NCBI RefSeq assembly: GCF_000765805.2
Contig: NZ_JRPD02000012.1
Location: forward strand, 1-57,615
Direction of reading: 5' to 3'
From: Helicobacter muridarum
GTDB taxonomy: Bacteria; Campylobacterota; Campylobacteria; Campylobacterales; Helicobacteraceae
DNA length: 57,615 nt
The position numbers were made by a program, and so were the translations under genes. Under the pieces are notes generated by a model. The model made no database searches. It was given only the letters and a program-made list of their open reading frames with translations, and had not been told where the DNA came from. Positions 38,200 to 46,514 of the stretch are shown here, piece by piece. Position 1 is the stretch's first letter. Each line of letters opens with the position of its first letter.

Positions 38200-39875
38200 T
38201 GCAAAAAAAGATTTTTTATTCTATCTTTTTAAGTTGCATAGGATTATTGATTATCGGAAATATTTTCTTAGTTTTTGTTTTAGAATCATTTTTTACCAAG
38301 ATTATTTTTAATGAGTTAAAAAAGGAAGCAATGCTACTCTCTGAACTTGATGACAAATTGCTTTCACTTAGCCAATCTCAATTATCGCATTATCTCTCTC
38401 ATCGAATAAGCCTTATTGATGAAAAAGGAGAGGTGATTTATGATAATTTTGCTACATATCCTCTCGAAAATCACTCCAGTAGAGAAGAATTTAAACAAGC
38501 TATCAATGAAAATGAGGGGTTTTACTCAAGGTATTCAAATACATTAAAGCAAGATTATCTTTACTATGCACGCAAAATTTCTTTTCATAATCAAAACTAT
38601 ATACTTAGGCTTTCAACTGCAAAAAGTAGTGTTTTTTCTTTAATTTTTGCTATTTTGCCTTTTATTGCTATAGAGTTTACCCTATGTCTAATTATTTGCT
38701 TTATTCTTGCTAGATATTTAAGCAATTCCATTTTAAAGCCTATTTTAAAGGTAGATATAAAGAATTTGAAAAAAGATTCTTTATATCAAGAGCTGCATAG
38801 CTTTATAGATAAAATTAAAACTCAAAACAAAACTATTAAAAATCAATTTAAAAAGCTCAAACAAAAGCAGCGAGAAATGCTTCTTTTAACGCAAAATATT
38901 AGTGATGGGCTAATTTTGCTTGATAATTATGGCAAAATTTTATCTTTTAATAAAAGTGCTCAAGATATTTTTATACAATTAGAGCTTATTTTGAATATCA
39001 CACAAATAAACCAAGAATTATTTAAACAAAAAATTGTATTTTTACTACAAGACTTTAAACAAAACAAATCATCAAGCCATCAAGAATTTTTTACCTTTGC
39101 TAAAAAGGAGTATGAGTTTGTTTTTTCTCCAATTTATTCTAACACTAAATTTAAAGGAATGCTTATCATCATCAGGAACTTAACTAAAGATAAGCAAATG
39201 CAAAAGCTAAGAAAAGAGTTCAGTGCCAATGTAAGCCATGAGCTAAAAACTCCACTCACCTCTATTTTAGCAAGTAGCGAGATGATAAAAAATAATCTTA
39301 TCCCACAGCAAGACTTGCCATATTTCATTGATAAAATTCATACAGAATCAAAGCGACTTTTAAGCATGATTGAAGAGATTTTAATGCTTACTTTTTTTGA
39401 TGAAAAAAATAGCGAAGTTCATATGAAAAGTAAAGTTTCCTTAAGTAAAATTGTGCAAATAAACCAAAAGCATTTTGAATTCTTAGCAAGGGAAAAAGAC
39501 ATCTCATTTATTTTAGAATGTGAGGAATGCTATGTCTTAGGTGTGGAGGAGTTTTTGCAAAATATGATTTATAATCTATGGGACAATGCTATCAAATACA
39601 ATAATCATGGTGGCTATGTAAAAGTCTATCTAAAGAATACCCAAAATGGAGTTTTATTGAGCGTAGAAGATAATGGAGTTGGTATAGCTAAAAAACATCA
39701 AGAGCGCATTTTTGAGCGATTTTATTGCGTAGACAAAAGTCGCAGCAAAAAGCTGGGGGGCACAGGTCTTGGGTTATCTATTGTTAAGTCAATTGCAAAT
39801 TATCATCAAGCAATCTTAGAGGTGCAAAGTAAGGAAAACGAAGGCAGTAAGTTTATGATTCTATTTCCTAGATAA
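38199..39875 (+). CDS. phoR: PhoR-like sensor histidine kinase
   Basis: 558 residues. Span 1 (about 7-33) and span 2 (about 145-173) flank an extracytoplasmic sensor with SLIDEKGEVIYDNFA, ENHSSREEF and GFYSRYSNTLKQDYLYYARK. A HAMP-like/coiled region and a PAS-like segment (SDGLILLDNYGKILSFNKSA) come next. The HisKA motif NVSHELKTPLTSI carries the phospho-His, and the ATPase domain has the boxes LWDNAIKYN, VEDNGVGIA, FERFYCVDKSR and GGTGLGLSIV. The sensor and PAS wording match clostridial PhoR proteins as I recall them. The start overlaps the phoB stop (TAATG). No terminator is obvious downstream. Confidence 0.9.
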   Translation: MQKKIFYSIFLSCIGLLIIGNIFLVFVLESFFTKIIFNELKKEAMLLSELDDKLLSLSQSQLSHYLSHRISLIDEKGEVIYDNFATYPLENHSSREEFKQAINENEGFYSRYSNTLKQDYLYYARKISFHNQNYILRLSTAKSSVFSLIFAILPFIAIEFTLCLIICFILARYLSNSILKPILKVDIKNLKKDSLYQELHSFIDKIKTQNKTIKNQFKKLKQKQREMLLLTQNISDGLILLDNYGKILSFNKSAQDIFIQLELILNITQINQELFKQKIVFLLQDFKQNKSSSHQEFFTFAKKEYEFVFSPIYSNTKFKGMLIIIRNLTKDKQMQKLRKEFSANVSHELKTPLTSILASSEMIKNNLIPQQDLPYFIDKIHTESKRLLSMIEEILMLTFFDEKNSEVHMKSKVSLSKIVQINQKHFEFLAREKDISFILECEECYVLGVEEFLQNMIYNLWDNAIKYNNHGGYVKVYLKNTQNGVLLSVEDNGVGIAKKHQERIFERFYCVDKSRSKKLGGTGLGLSIVKSIANYHQAILEVQSKENEGSKFMILFPR

Positions 39876-40597
39876 CATTTAAAAGTTTAACTCCATTAAA
39901 CATAAATCCTAAATATCTAATAGTTACAATGAATGCCTAGTAAGCATAGATAGTTTGATAAACAATATAAATATATTGAGTAAGTTTATGATTCTAAATT
40001 ATCTTTGATTCTATATTATAAGCTTTATGCTTTTAGGATTTACTTCATCTATTACTATAAGTAAGAATCCATTAGCTTAAATATTTTTAATCCAAAATAT
40101 TTTTTAAACAGAGATTCAAATCTTTTATCTTTGCAAATACAAAAAAATTCATTTATCTTATTTTATCAATTAGCCTTTAAAAATTATTCAAATCATCTTT
40201 AGAAGTTTCCATCTATACTTAATAAATTTCTATGACATATAAATTTATTATTTGCAAACTAAAATAACTAGACAAATCTAGAGTAGGATTAATCAAAGTT
40301 ATGTTTGTAAAGATAGCTACATTGTGGTGGGGTAATCAATATAATATCAAGATATAAAAACTAACTTGATATTATATCTATCGTTGAGACAAAAAGCAAG
40401 CTTTAAAGCAGTGGGTAGTTTACTTAAGTAAAAAACTCAAATCAATATTAGATTCCCAATCTAAAATTTATTTATTATGATTCCAAGAAATACAAAAAAA
40501 TAATTAGAGTTACCCAAACTTGCAAAAAATGAGCAAAAACGCAACTATAAGCAATAATTATTGTATTTTACAAAATATATAGCAACTGCAAAACTCC
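39876..40597. other. 720-base AT-rich spacer after the pst-pho operon
   Basis: No gene or tRNA-like duplication was found. The only clear structure is the inverted repeat at 40339-40377. I looked for a copy of the tRNA-Ser 3' end that would mark an island boundary and saw none. Confidence 0.5.
40339..40377. repeat. 13-bp perfect inverted repeat
   Basis: ATATAATATCAAG (40339-40351) and CTTGATATTATAT (40365-40377) are separated by 13 bases. It lies in the spacer between phoR and the convergent epimerase-like gene, and may be a terminator-like hairpin or a protein-binding palindrome. Confidence 0.6.
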
Positions 40598-41542
40598 CTA
40601 AAGCTTTATAATTTTTCTAAAGTACTCTATTGTTTTTACCAATCCATCTTTTAGCTCTATTGTAGGTTGCCAACCTAGCTCTTTTTGAGCCAAGCTAATA
40701 TCTGGTTGTCTTTGTTTTGGGTCATCTTGCGGTAAAGGAAAGAAGTTAAGCTTAGATTCTGATTTAGTTAACTCTAGGATATTTTGCGCTAACTCTAGCA
40801 TACTAAATTCCCTTGGATTTCCAATATTCACAGGTCCACAAAATCCATCTCTGCTGTCCATAAGCATAATCATGCCATCTATCAAATCATCTACATAACA
40901 AAAACTTCTTGTTTGTTTGCCTTCACCATAGATTGTAATATCTTCTCCTTTTAGTGCTTGAATAATAAAATTACTTACCACTCTCCCATCATTTGGGTGC
41001 ATTCTTGGTCCATAAGTGTTAAAGATTCTCATTACTTTGATATTTAGATTATGTTGCCTTTTGTAATCAAAAAATAGCGTCTCTGCACATCGTTTGCCCT
41101 CATCATAGCATGCGCGAATGCCAATAGGATTGACACTACCCTTATAAGATTCTCTTTGTGGATGGATTTCAGGATCTCCATAGACCTCACTTGTGGAAGC
41201 TTGAAGAATCTTAGCCTTTGTGCGCTTAGCTAAACCCAACATATTGATTGCACCCATCACAGAGGTTTTGGTTGTTTGCACAGGGTCAAATTGATAATGG
41301 ATAGGAGATGCAGGACAAGCAAGATTGTAAATTTCATCAACCTCTACATATAACGGAAATGTTACATCATGTCGCATAAACTCAAAATTCGGATTGGAAA
41401 GCAAATGAGAGATATTTTGCTTTGTGCCTGTAAACAGATTATCTACACATAATACCTCACAGCCATTATTTAGAAGCCTCTCGCATAAATGTGAGCCTAA
41501 AAAACCAGCACCACCTGTAATTAGAATCTTTTTGTTTAACAC
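40598..41542 (-). CDS. UDP-glucuronate decarboxylase (UDP-xylose synthase type)
   Basis: A short-chain dehydrogenase/reductase of the extended type, 314 residues. NAD-binding GGAGFLGSH (residues 10-18), catalytic triad region [10 protein letters not shown] (115-124) and Tyr146/Lys150 in [25 protein letters not shown] (72-91) is the signature I associate with UXS enzymes, which convert UDP-glucuronate to UDP-xylose, rather than with GalE or RmlB. It would feed a pentose or 4-keto-pentose into surface glycan. It stands alone; no glycosyltransferase is adjacent. An uncommon activity for this group, so transfer is possible. Confidence 0.87.
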   Translation of the reverse strand: MLNKKILITGGAGFLGSHLCERLLNNGCEVLCVDNLFTGTKQNISHLLSNPNFEFMRHDVTFPLYVEVDEIYNLACPASPIHYQFDPVQTTKTSVMGAINMLGLAKRTKAKILQASTSEVYGDPEIHPQRESYKGSVNPIGIRACYDEGKRCAETLFFDYKRQHNLNIKVMRIFNTYGPRMHPNDGRVVSNFIIQALKGEDITIYGEGKQTRSFCYVDDLIDGMIMLMDSRDGFCGPVNIGNPREFSMLELAQNILELTKSESKLNFFPLPQDDPKQRQPDISLAQKELGWQPTIELKDGLVKTIEYFRKIIKL

Positions 41543-41757
41543 GAATTGTCCTTTGAAAATTGTAAAAATTAAGTCGTAATTATATCTAAAAGTAAAATAT
41601 CACCTTGACAAAGTCTTAGAAACTAGGTTATGAATAATCCAGATCAGCTTAAATAATTAAGAAAGTTTTAACTAAATTAACTAATTTTTAATTTGACATC
41701 TTTTATTTAAAACTGACAAATATTTAGTTTAAAATTAAAAATTAATCTTATTTATGA

Positions 41758-41763
41758 TATAAT
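41758..41763 (+). promoter_or_regulatory. Predicted -10 box for exbB-exbD-tonB
   Basis: TATAAT within ATGATATAATTAG, about 41 bases before the TTG start of exbB. The T/A-rich stretch before it (41690-41750) might hold a Fur site, but no clean inverted repeat was found. Confidence 0.5.
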
Positions 41764-41803
41764 TAGATTTATAGTAAATAGTTTTATTTTTAAGGAAATA
41801 CAT

Positions 41804-42250
41804 TTGGAAAATTTTATGGAATTTCTAAAGATTTATCTTGACCCCTTGATATTTAGTATATTAGGCTTTATGGCATTGCTCGTTATCTATTTTAGTATAG
41901 AAAGGATAATATTTTATTCCCGTATTAAGCCAGACTCTTATAGTGATGTCAACGAATTAGAGGAAGATATAAGCAAAAATCTAACCTTACTATATATAAT
42001 ATATTCTAATGCTCCTTATGTCGGATTGTTAGGCACTGTAGTAGGAATCATGGTTGTATTTTACGATATGGGAGGAAGCGGTAATATTGATGTAAAAAGC
42101 ATTACATTAGGCTTATCTATGGCACTTAAAGCTACAGCTTTGGGATTAGTTGTTGCAATTCCTACGCTCATGATTTATAATGCCTTTTTGCGTATAGCAG
42201 ATAGAAAGATAAATCGTTATAAGATTTATAAATCTAAGAATAAAGAATAA
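41804..42250 (+). CDS. exbB: ExbB proton-channel subunit of the TonB complex
   Basis: 148 residues of the short Helicobacter type. Three spans; the conserved pore helices include SNAPYVGLLGTVVGIMVVFYD, reading in part APYVGLLGTVVGIM, and LSMALKATALGLVVAIP. It works with ExbD to couple the proton gradient to TonB. TTG 41804 is preferred: AAGGA sits 7 bases upstream of it but 19 before the ATG at 41816. The H. pylori protein starts nearer the second site, so both remain possible. Confidence 0.93.
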   Translation: MENFMEFLKIYLDPLIFSILGFMALLVIYFSIERIIFYSRIKPDSYSDVNELEEDISKNLTLLYIIYSNAPYVGLLGTVVGIMVVFYDMGGSGNIDVKSITLGLSMALKATALGLVVAIPTLMIYNAFLRIADRKINRYKIYKSKNKE

Positions 42251-42275
42251 TTTTCAATTAAGGAAAATAATAACA

Positions 42276-42665
42276 ATGAAAATTAAAAGAGGAGATGGAC
42301 TAAATATTGTTCCTTTTATAGACGTAATGCTAGTATTGCTAGCCTTAGTTTTATCTATTTCAACATTTATATCACAAGGAAAGGTAAAGGTAGATATTCC
42401 TGTTGCAAGTAGCTCCAAACAAGAAAAAGATGAAGACAAACCGCTATCTATAGTTGTAGATAGCAATTATAGAATCTATATTGATGACGAGGAAATGACT
42501 AGAGAAGCATTAGAATCGTTTATAAAAAATGTTCCAAATGATAAAATGGTTAATTTCAGAGGGGATAAAGATTCTAATTTAGATACCTTAGTATTTGTCA
42601 TCGACCAACTAACAAAAAAGGGGCATGATCATGATAAATTTAGAATTGATACGCAACGCAATTAA
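42276..42665 (+). CDS. exbD: ExbD subunit of the TonB complex
   Basis: 129 residues: a short cytoplasmic start, one span with the functional Asp in LNIVPFIDVMLVLLALVLSI (Asp near residue 14), and a periplasmic domain with IVVDSNYRIYID. It follows exbB by 25 bases and overlaps tonB. Confidence 0.94.
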   Translation: MKIKRGDGLNIVPFIDVMLVLLALVLSISTFISQGKVKVDIPVASSSKQEKDEDKPLSIVVDSNYRIYIDDEEMTREALESFIKNVPNDKMVNFRGDKDSNLDTLVFVIDQLTKKGHDHDKFRIDTQRN

Positions 42666-43377
42666 GGACTCTAGCACCTATGGAATGTTAATATCTGGAA
42701 TAGGTGCTACTGGAATATTTTTATATACTATGTATAACCCTAGTGAAACAATAAGAGAAAAAGAAGATGGAAATAACTTTGTAACCATACAACTCTCTGC
42801 TTTTGCACCACCTAGCAAAGACCCAATAGCAGACCAAGTTCAAAAGCCTAAACACAAGCCTAAACACAAGAAACACAAAAAGCATAGAGAGATGATGGAA
42901 GCACCACCAAAACCAATCCCTACTCCACTTCAAGTTATGGAAAAACCACAAGAAGAGGTTAACGAACAAACAAATGATTTTGTAGAAGTAGAAAAGGTAA
43001 AAGAAGATATACCAGTAGCAGATATAGCCACAACAGTGCAATCAAATCCAGATTCTAATGCAGATCAAAATATTAAAACTTTGCGATTTTCAGATGGAAT
43101 TGATAACGCATTTTTACGTGCAATAAGATTGGCTGTGCAAAAGCGACATCAATATCCAAACCTAGCACAACAACGAGGGTTTGAAGGAGAGGTGCTAGTT
43201 AGATTTTTAATTACTGCGACCGGACAAGTATCCAAGATACAAATTATAAGAGCATGTCCTCACCCAATATTAAATAAAGCAGCATTAAAAACAGTTCAAA
43301 AAGCATCTAAAGATTTCCCAAAGCCTAATGAATCAACATATATAGAGATTCCTGTTGCATATACTCTAAAACAGTAA
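42631..43377 (+). CDS. tonB: TonB energy-transducing protein
   Basis: A signal-anchor span near residues 14-33, a periplasmic spacer with Lys/His/Pro repeats (KPKHKPKHKKHKKH) and a Pro/Glu-rich stretch, then the TonB C-terminal domain with YPNLAQQRGFEGEVLVRFLI (near 170) and IEIPVAYTL at the end. It spans the periplasm to contact receptors such as the one at 3132-5390. The frame opens at ATG 42625, but AAGGGG fits ATG 42631 better (248 residues). It overlaps exbD by 35 bases. Confidence 0.94.
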   Translation: MINLELIRNAIKDSSTYGMLISGIGATGIFLYTMYNPSETIREKEDGNNFVTIQLSAFAPPSKDPIADQVQKPKHKPKHKKHKKHREMMEAPPKPIPTPLQVMEKPQEEVNEQTNDFVEVEKVKEDIPVADIATTVQSNPDSNADQNIKTLRFSDGIDNAFLRAIRLAVQKRHQYPNLAQQRGFEGEVLVRFLITATGQVSKIQIIRACPHPILNKAALKTVQKASKDFPKPNESTYIEIPVAYTLKQ

Positions 43378-43789
43378 TATTTGTTTTAAAAACATTTGGG
43401 CAATAGTTAGGATTACCTCATTAAATCAAAATATTTATATAACCGCTATATAACCACCCTTGCAATTATCTTATATAGATATTTCAATATTGGCTATTAA
43501 TCTAATCTTATGGACTATAGTCTAGCTTTATGGCTTGGAGATAAATAAATTAATAATCTTAAAAATAATCAAAGCTTAAAAAATAAGAATATTTTGGAAA
43601 GTAATAACATTTTGGAAAACACAAGCATTACAAACAATTAAATAATTGAATCTGCTAGAAATATATTTTGCAAACAAGCAAAATTATAACCGAACCGCTT
43701 CTTAAAGTTTATCCTTGCTATCTTGATAAAAATAGCCGATTAAACATAAATCACAATAATATCAACCTTTTAACTACAATTTAATTCAG
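43378..43789. other. AT-rich spacer between convergent tonB and an unknown gene
   Basis: 412 bases with no credible ORF or RNA gene. A short direct repeat ATTTTGGAAA occurs twice (about 43590-43620). Confidence 0.4.
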
Positions 43790-44818
43790 CTATTTGACAT
43801 GTCTACTATGCAATAAACCGCTTGAAATGCGATAATTATTAAATACTTCAAGTAAATCACTTGAATTATATCCATGGGAATATATATATGAATCTTGCAA
43901 TTTCTTGATTATGCGTTGCAAAGCACGACTTGTCCCATACTTATTGCTTATAGATATTATGAGTTTATCAACATTAGAATCTACCTCAAATGTTTCTCTT
44001 ACATTCATGGTTAACTTTAACAACGAATCTCTTGTTTTGTCATCTAAACTATCATTTGCATAAATACTACCAACAACTATTCCATATATATTTCCTAAGA
44101 ATGTAGATATTGAATAATCTGACATACCGTAGTTGTAAAGTATTTTTTGAATATCATGCTTTTGCATAGCTAAAGATATTTCAGCCTTTTGAATATTAAA
44201 ATCAGAATCTTGAAAGAAATCCAAGAAACTATACAATCTTGAATCAAAGTTGTCTACATTATTTACAGAACTAGCAAAGTTACCACCAAATACATTTAAA
44301 ATCTTTTTACTAAATGTAAGTCTATCTACAGGAGAACTAAGAGTTGTATTAGTGTTTAACTTAAGATTTAATGCGTATATATGATTTGTAAAATTACATG
44401 TTAGATATTCATTTAATATATTCTTATTTTCTTTTAAAACAATAGTGCTTTTGCAATCAAACATTTTAGGGAAAAAATCTTGTGAATTGCCATCAAACAT
44501 AGGAATACTAAATTCTCCACTCAAACGTTCAACTATTAATCTATCAGAATAATTAACATAGTAGCGAAAATTATCTAGCACAAGATCATCTACAATATCA
44601 TCTAGACTATATGACTTAACATTGCAAATAGCATAATGACTATTTCCCTTACAATCAAACTTAGAATCATATATAAACGTATTTCTAATTTCTTGTTTAA
44701 TATAATCCATAGCACCACCATTAGCATAACTAATGCAAAATAGCGCGCTAGCAACTATAAACGTTCCTACCAACTTATCTTTGAATGTCGATAAGAATTT
44801 CTTATTGTTATGCAACAT
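43790..44818 (-). CDS. Secreted or periplasmic hypothetical protein, 342 aa
   Basis: A basic N-terminus followed by a hydrophobic core (LVGTFIVASALFCISYANG, residues 16-34) looks like a signal peptide with cleavage after Ala-Asn. The mature part is rich in Asp, Asn and Ser, contains four Cys in a pattern suggesting disulfides (C-x(7)-C near residues 58-66, then two near 122 and 145), and has no repeats I know. I do not recognise it. Divergent from the next gene pair. Probably an envelope protein. Confidence 0.65.
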   Translation of the reverse strand: MLHNNKKFLSTFKDKLVGTFIVASALFCISYANGGAMDYIKQEIRNTFIYDSKFDCKGNSHYAICNVKSYSLDDIVDDLVLDNFRYYVNYSDRLIVERLSGEFSIPMFDGNSQDFFPKMFDCKSTIVLKENKNILNEYLTCNFTNHIYALNLKLNTNTTLSSPVDRLTFSKKILNVFGGNFASSVNNVDNFDSRLYSFLDFFQDSDFNIQKAEISLAMQKHDIQKILYNYGMSDYSISTFLGNIYGIVVGSIYANDSLDDKTRDSLLKLTMNVRETFEVDSNVDKLIISISNKYGTSRALQRIIKKLQDSYIYSHGYNSSDLLEVFNNYRISSGLLHSRHVK

Positions 44819-44987
44819 AGCTCCCCCTTACATATCAAACTCAAGTGTTAAAATAAATTATACTTAAATATTAAGATAAATCTTATATTGATAAAACATT
44901 TTTTTTACACTTATCAAAAGGCATATATTTTGCTTGATAAATTAAAGAAAATATCTAACACAATAAAAATAAATGGACTAGTATGTT

Positions 44988-45701
44988 ATGAAAACTCTAT
45001 ATTCTCTCAAATCAAGTATTCATAATAGTCATCGTACTATATGCCAAGACAACAGCAAAGTAGCAATAGAAAAAATAGATTCCGTATTTGCAAAGCTTTT
45101 TTATGTTGAATTTTCTCAATCAAGCTTAAACCAACTTGCAAAAAAACCAAGGCTAAATAGTTATGCAATGAGTTACAGCCACGATGAAGCAATACAAAAA
45201 TATAACCAAAAGGCAAATGTTATCAATGCTAATCTAGGAAATAAGCTAACTAGCAGTTCCAACAAAAATACATCTACAAACGATAATTCAATGCCAAAGA
45301 ATATTGGCAACGCACTGAAAGTTATAGAAGCACTAAAGCTTGGTTCATCTTTTATCGCAAACGAAAATAGCAATTCAAGCAGTGAGTTTATTATTACAGA
45401 TTCAGAATCAAATAAAACAATACAACAAGAGAATATGACATTAGTACTTGTTAATCCATATAAGTTAAGAGATTATTCATTTACTATACCTGAGTATATC
45501 ACCATGATTTTGCAAATCACGACAAAGAGTAAAATACTAGTATATTGTCCACTAGATTTAAATAGCCCTTTAGAATCATCAGAGATAAATTATCTTTTTC
45601 CTATAGTTTTTAATACTCAAGCTAAGCTAGCAGCCCAAATTCCATTATCTATTATGGACTACCCAGAGTTTACTAAACAAACACTACGTTTATATATGTG
45701 A
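44988..45701 (+). CDS. Hypothetical protein, 237 aa, coupled to a lipoprotein gene
   Basis: No signal peptide or membrane span. A Ser/Asn/Thr-rich central linker (about residues 85-115 and 122-140) separates a helical N-terminal half from a compact C-terminal part with MTLVLVNPYKLRDYSFTIPE. I do not recognise a family. The stop overlaps the GTG start of the following lipoprotein gene by three bases, so both are translated together and may act together. The upstream ATG (44982) hits a stop at once. The Shine-Dalgarno site is weak. Confidence 0.6.
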   Translation: MKTLYSLKSSIHNSHRTICQDNSKVAIEKIDSVFAKLFYVEFSQSSLNQLAKKPRLNSYAMSYSHDEAIQKYNQKANVINANLGNKLTSSSNKNTSTNDNSMPKNIGNALKVIEALKLGSSFIANENSNSSSEFIITDSESNKTIQQENMTLVLVNPYKLRDYSFTIPEYITMILQITTKSKILVYCPLDLNSPLESSEINYLFPIVFNTQAKLAAQIPLSIMDYPEFTKQTLRLYM

Positions 45702-46417
45702 GCTACATAACGATTGAAATTACCATGAGATTAATATATAGCACTATATTTATAAGATTGCTTGTGATTATGCTTCCTTGTATTGTTTTATTCCTAATTG
45801 CATGTGCCAATAAACAAACAAATGCGACAAAAGCATTCAAAAACTCCAATTTAGTCTCAAATAGCAATAACAAGTCTTTGAAAACTTCCACCATAGACAA
45901 TGAGAAAGAATATAAAGAATTACATCTTATCCAAGAGCAATTTAGTAGGCAACTATTACTAAAACAAAATGAATACACAAAGCTATGTGATAGAAATGAA
46001 GCTGATTCTTGCGTCAAGCTAGCCTTAAGCCATCAATTAAACTATAGTGCAACTCAATACGAGATATATAACATATACAACAAAGCTAACAAAATCTATG
46101 ATGAAGAATGTCGAAATGGCAATATGAGTGCTTGTTCCGGACTTGGCGCATTATATGAATCAGGAGATGGGGTAGAACAAGACATATATAAAAGCAAAGC
46201 ACTTTATAAAAAAGCATGTGATGGAAAAGATGCTAGAGGTTGCCTTAACATTGGCTTAGAGATTAGAGGCTGCATTAGTTGTGAGAGCAATATGGAAAAT
46301 ATCAAAAGAGCATTGCCATATTTTGAAAAAGCCTGTAAATATGGTAGTAATAGCGCGTGCCATATGAAAACACAGAGTCAAAGGGATTTAGAAAATTTAA
46401 TAAATTCGAATCTATAA
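45698..46417 (+). CDS. Sel1-repeat Cys-rich lipoprotein (Hcp-like)
   Basis: A hydrophobic lead with lipobox LIAC places the mature protein in a membrane as a lipoprotein. The N-terminal half is charged and helical. The C-terminal half has Sel1-like repeats with paired Cys seven to eight residues apart: NGNMSACSGLGALYESGDGV, CDGKDARGCLNIGLEIRGC and CKYGSNSACHM. That spacing is the mark of Helicobacter cysteine-rich proteins (Hcp), which are secreted and disulfide-stabilised. GTG 45698 overlaps the previous gene; ATG 45725 is an alternative with a shorter lead. It may bind host or envelope partners; its role is unknown. Confidence 0.82.
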   Translation: MSYITIEITMRLIYSTIFIRLLVIMLPCIVLFLIACANKQTNATKAFKNSNLVSNSNNKSLKTSTIDNEKEYKELHLIQEQFSRQLLLKQNEYTKLCDRNEADSCVKLALSHQLNYSATQYEIYNIYNKANKIYDEECRNGNMSACSGLGALYESGDGVEQDIYKSKALYKKACDGKDARGCLNIGLEIRGCISCESNMENIKRALPYFEKACKYGSNSACHMKTQSQRDLENLINSNL

Positions 46418-46481
46418 TGTCTCCACAAATACGCCACAATAACCAAAACTTATCTTAAAAGCGAATTAAGGATTCCTTAGA

Positions 46482-46487
46482 TATAAT
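46482..46487 (+). promoter_or_regulatory. Predicted -10 box for gyrA
   Basis: TATAAT within TTAGATATAATAATAGG, 28 bases before the gyrA ATG. AAGGAG follows at about 46500. Confidence 0.5.
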
Positions 46488-46514
46488 AATAGGTTATGCA
46501 AGGAGAAGTTAGAT

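Noticed and set aside
38199-39875. Campylobacter-type PhosS sensor
   Set aside because: The sensor and PAS segments match the PhoR architecture; nothing specific to PhosS could be recognised.
33884-40597. Direct repeat of the tRNA-Ser 3' end as an island boundary
   Set aside because: I searched the spacer after phoR by eye for GGTTCGAATCC or CCCTGTCC and found no copy.
39876-40597. Hidden RNA gene such as SRP RNA, tmRNA or 6S RNA
   Set aside because: None of the conserved cores of these RNAs could be found here or in the other long spacers.
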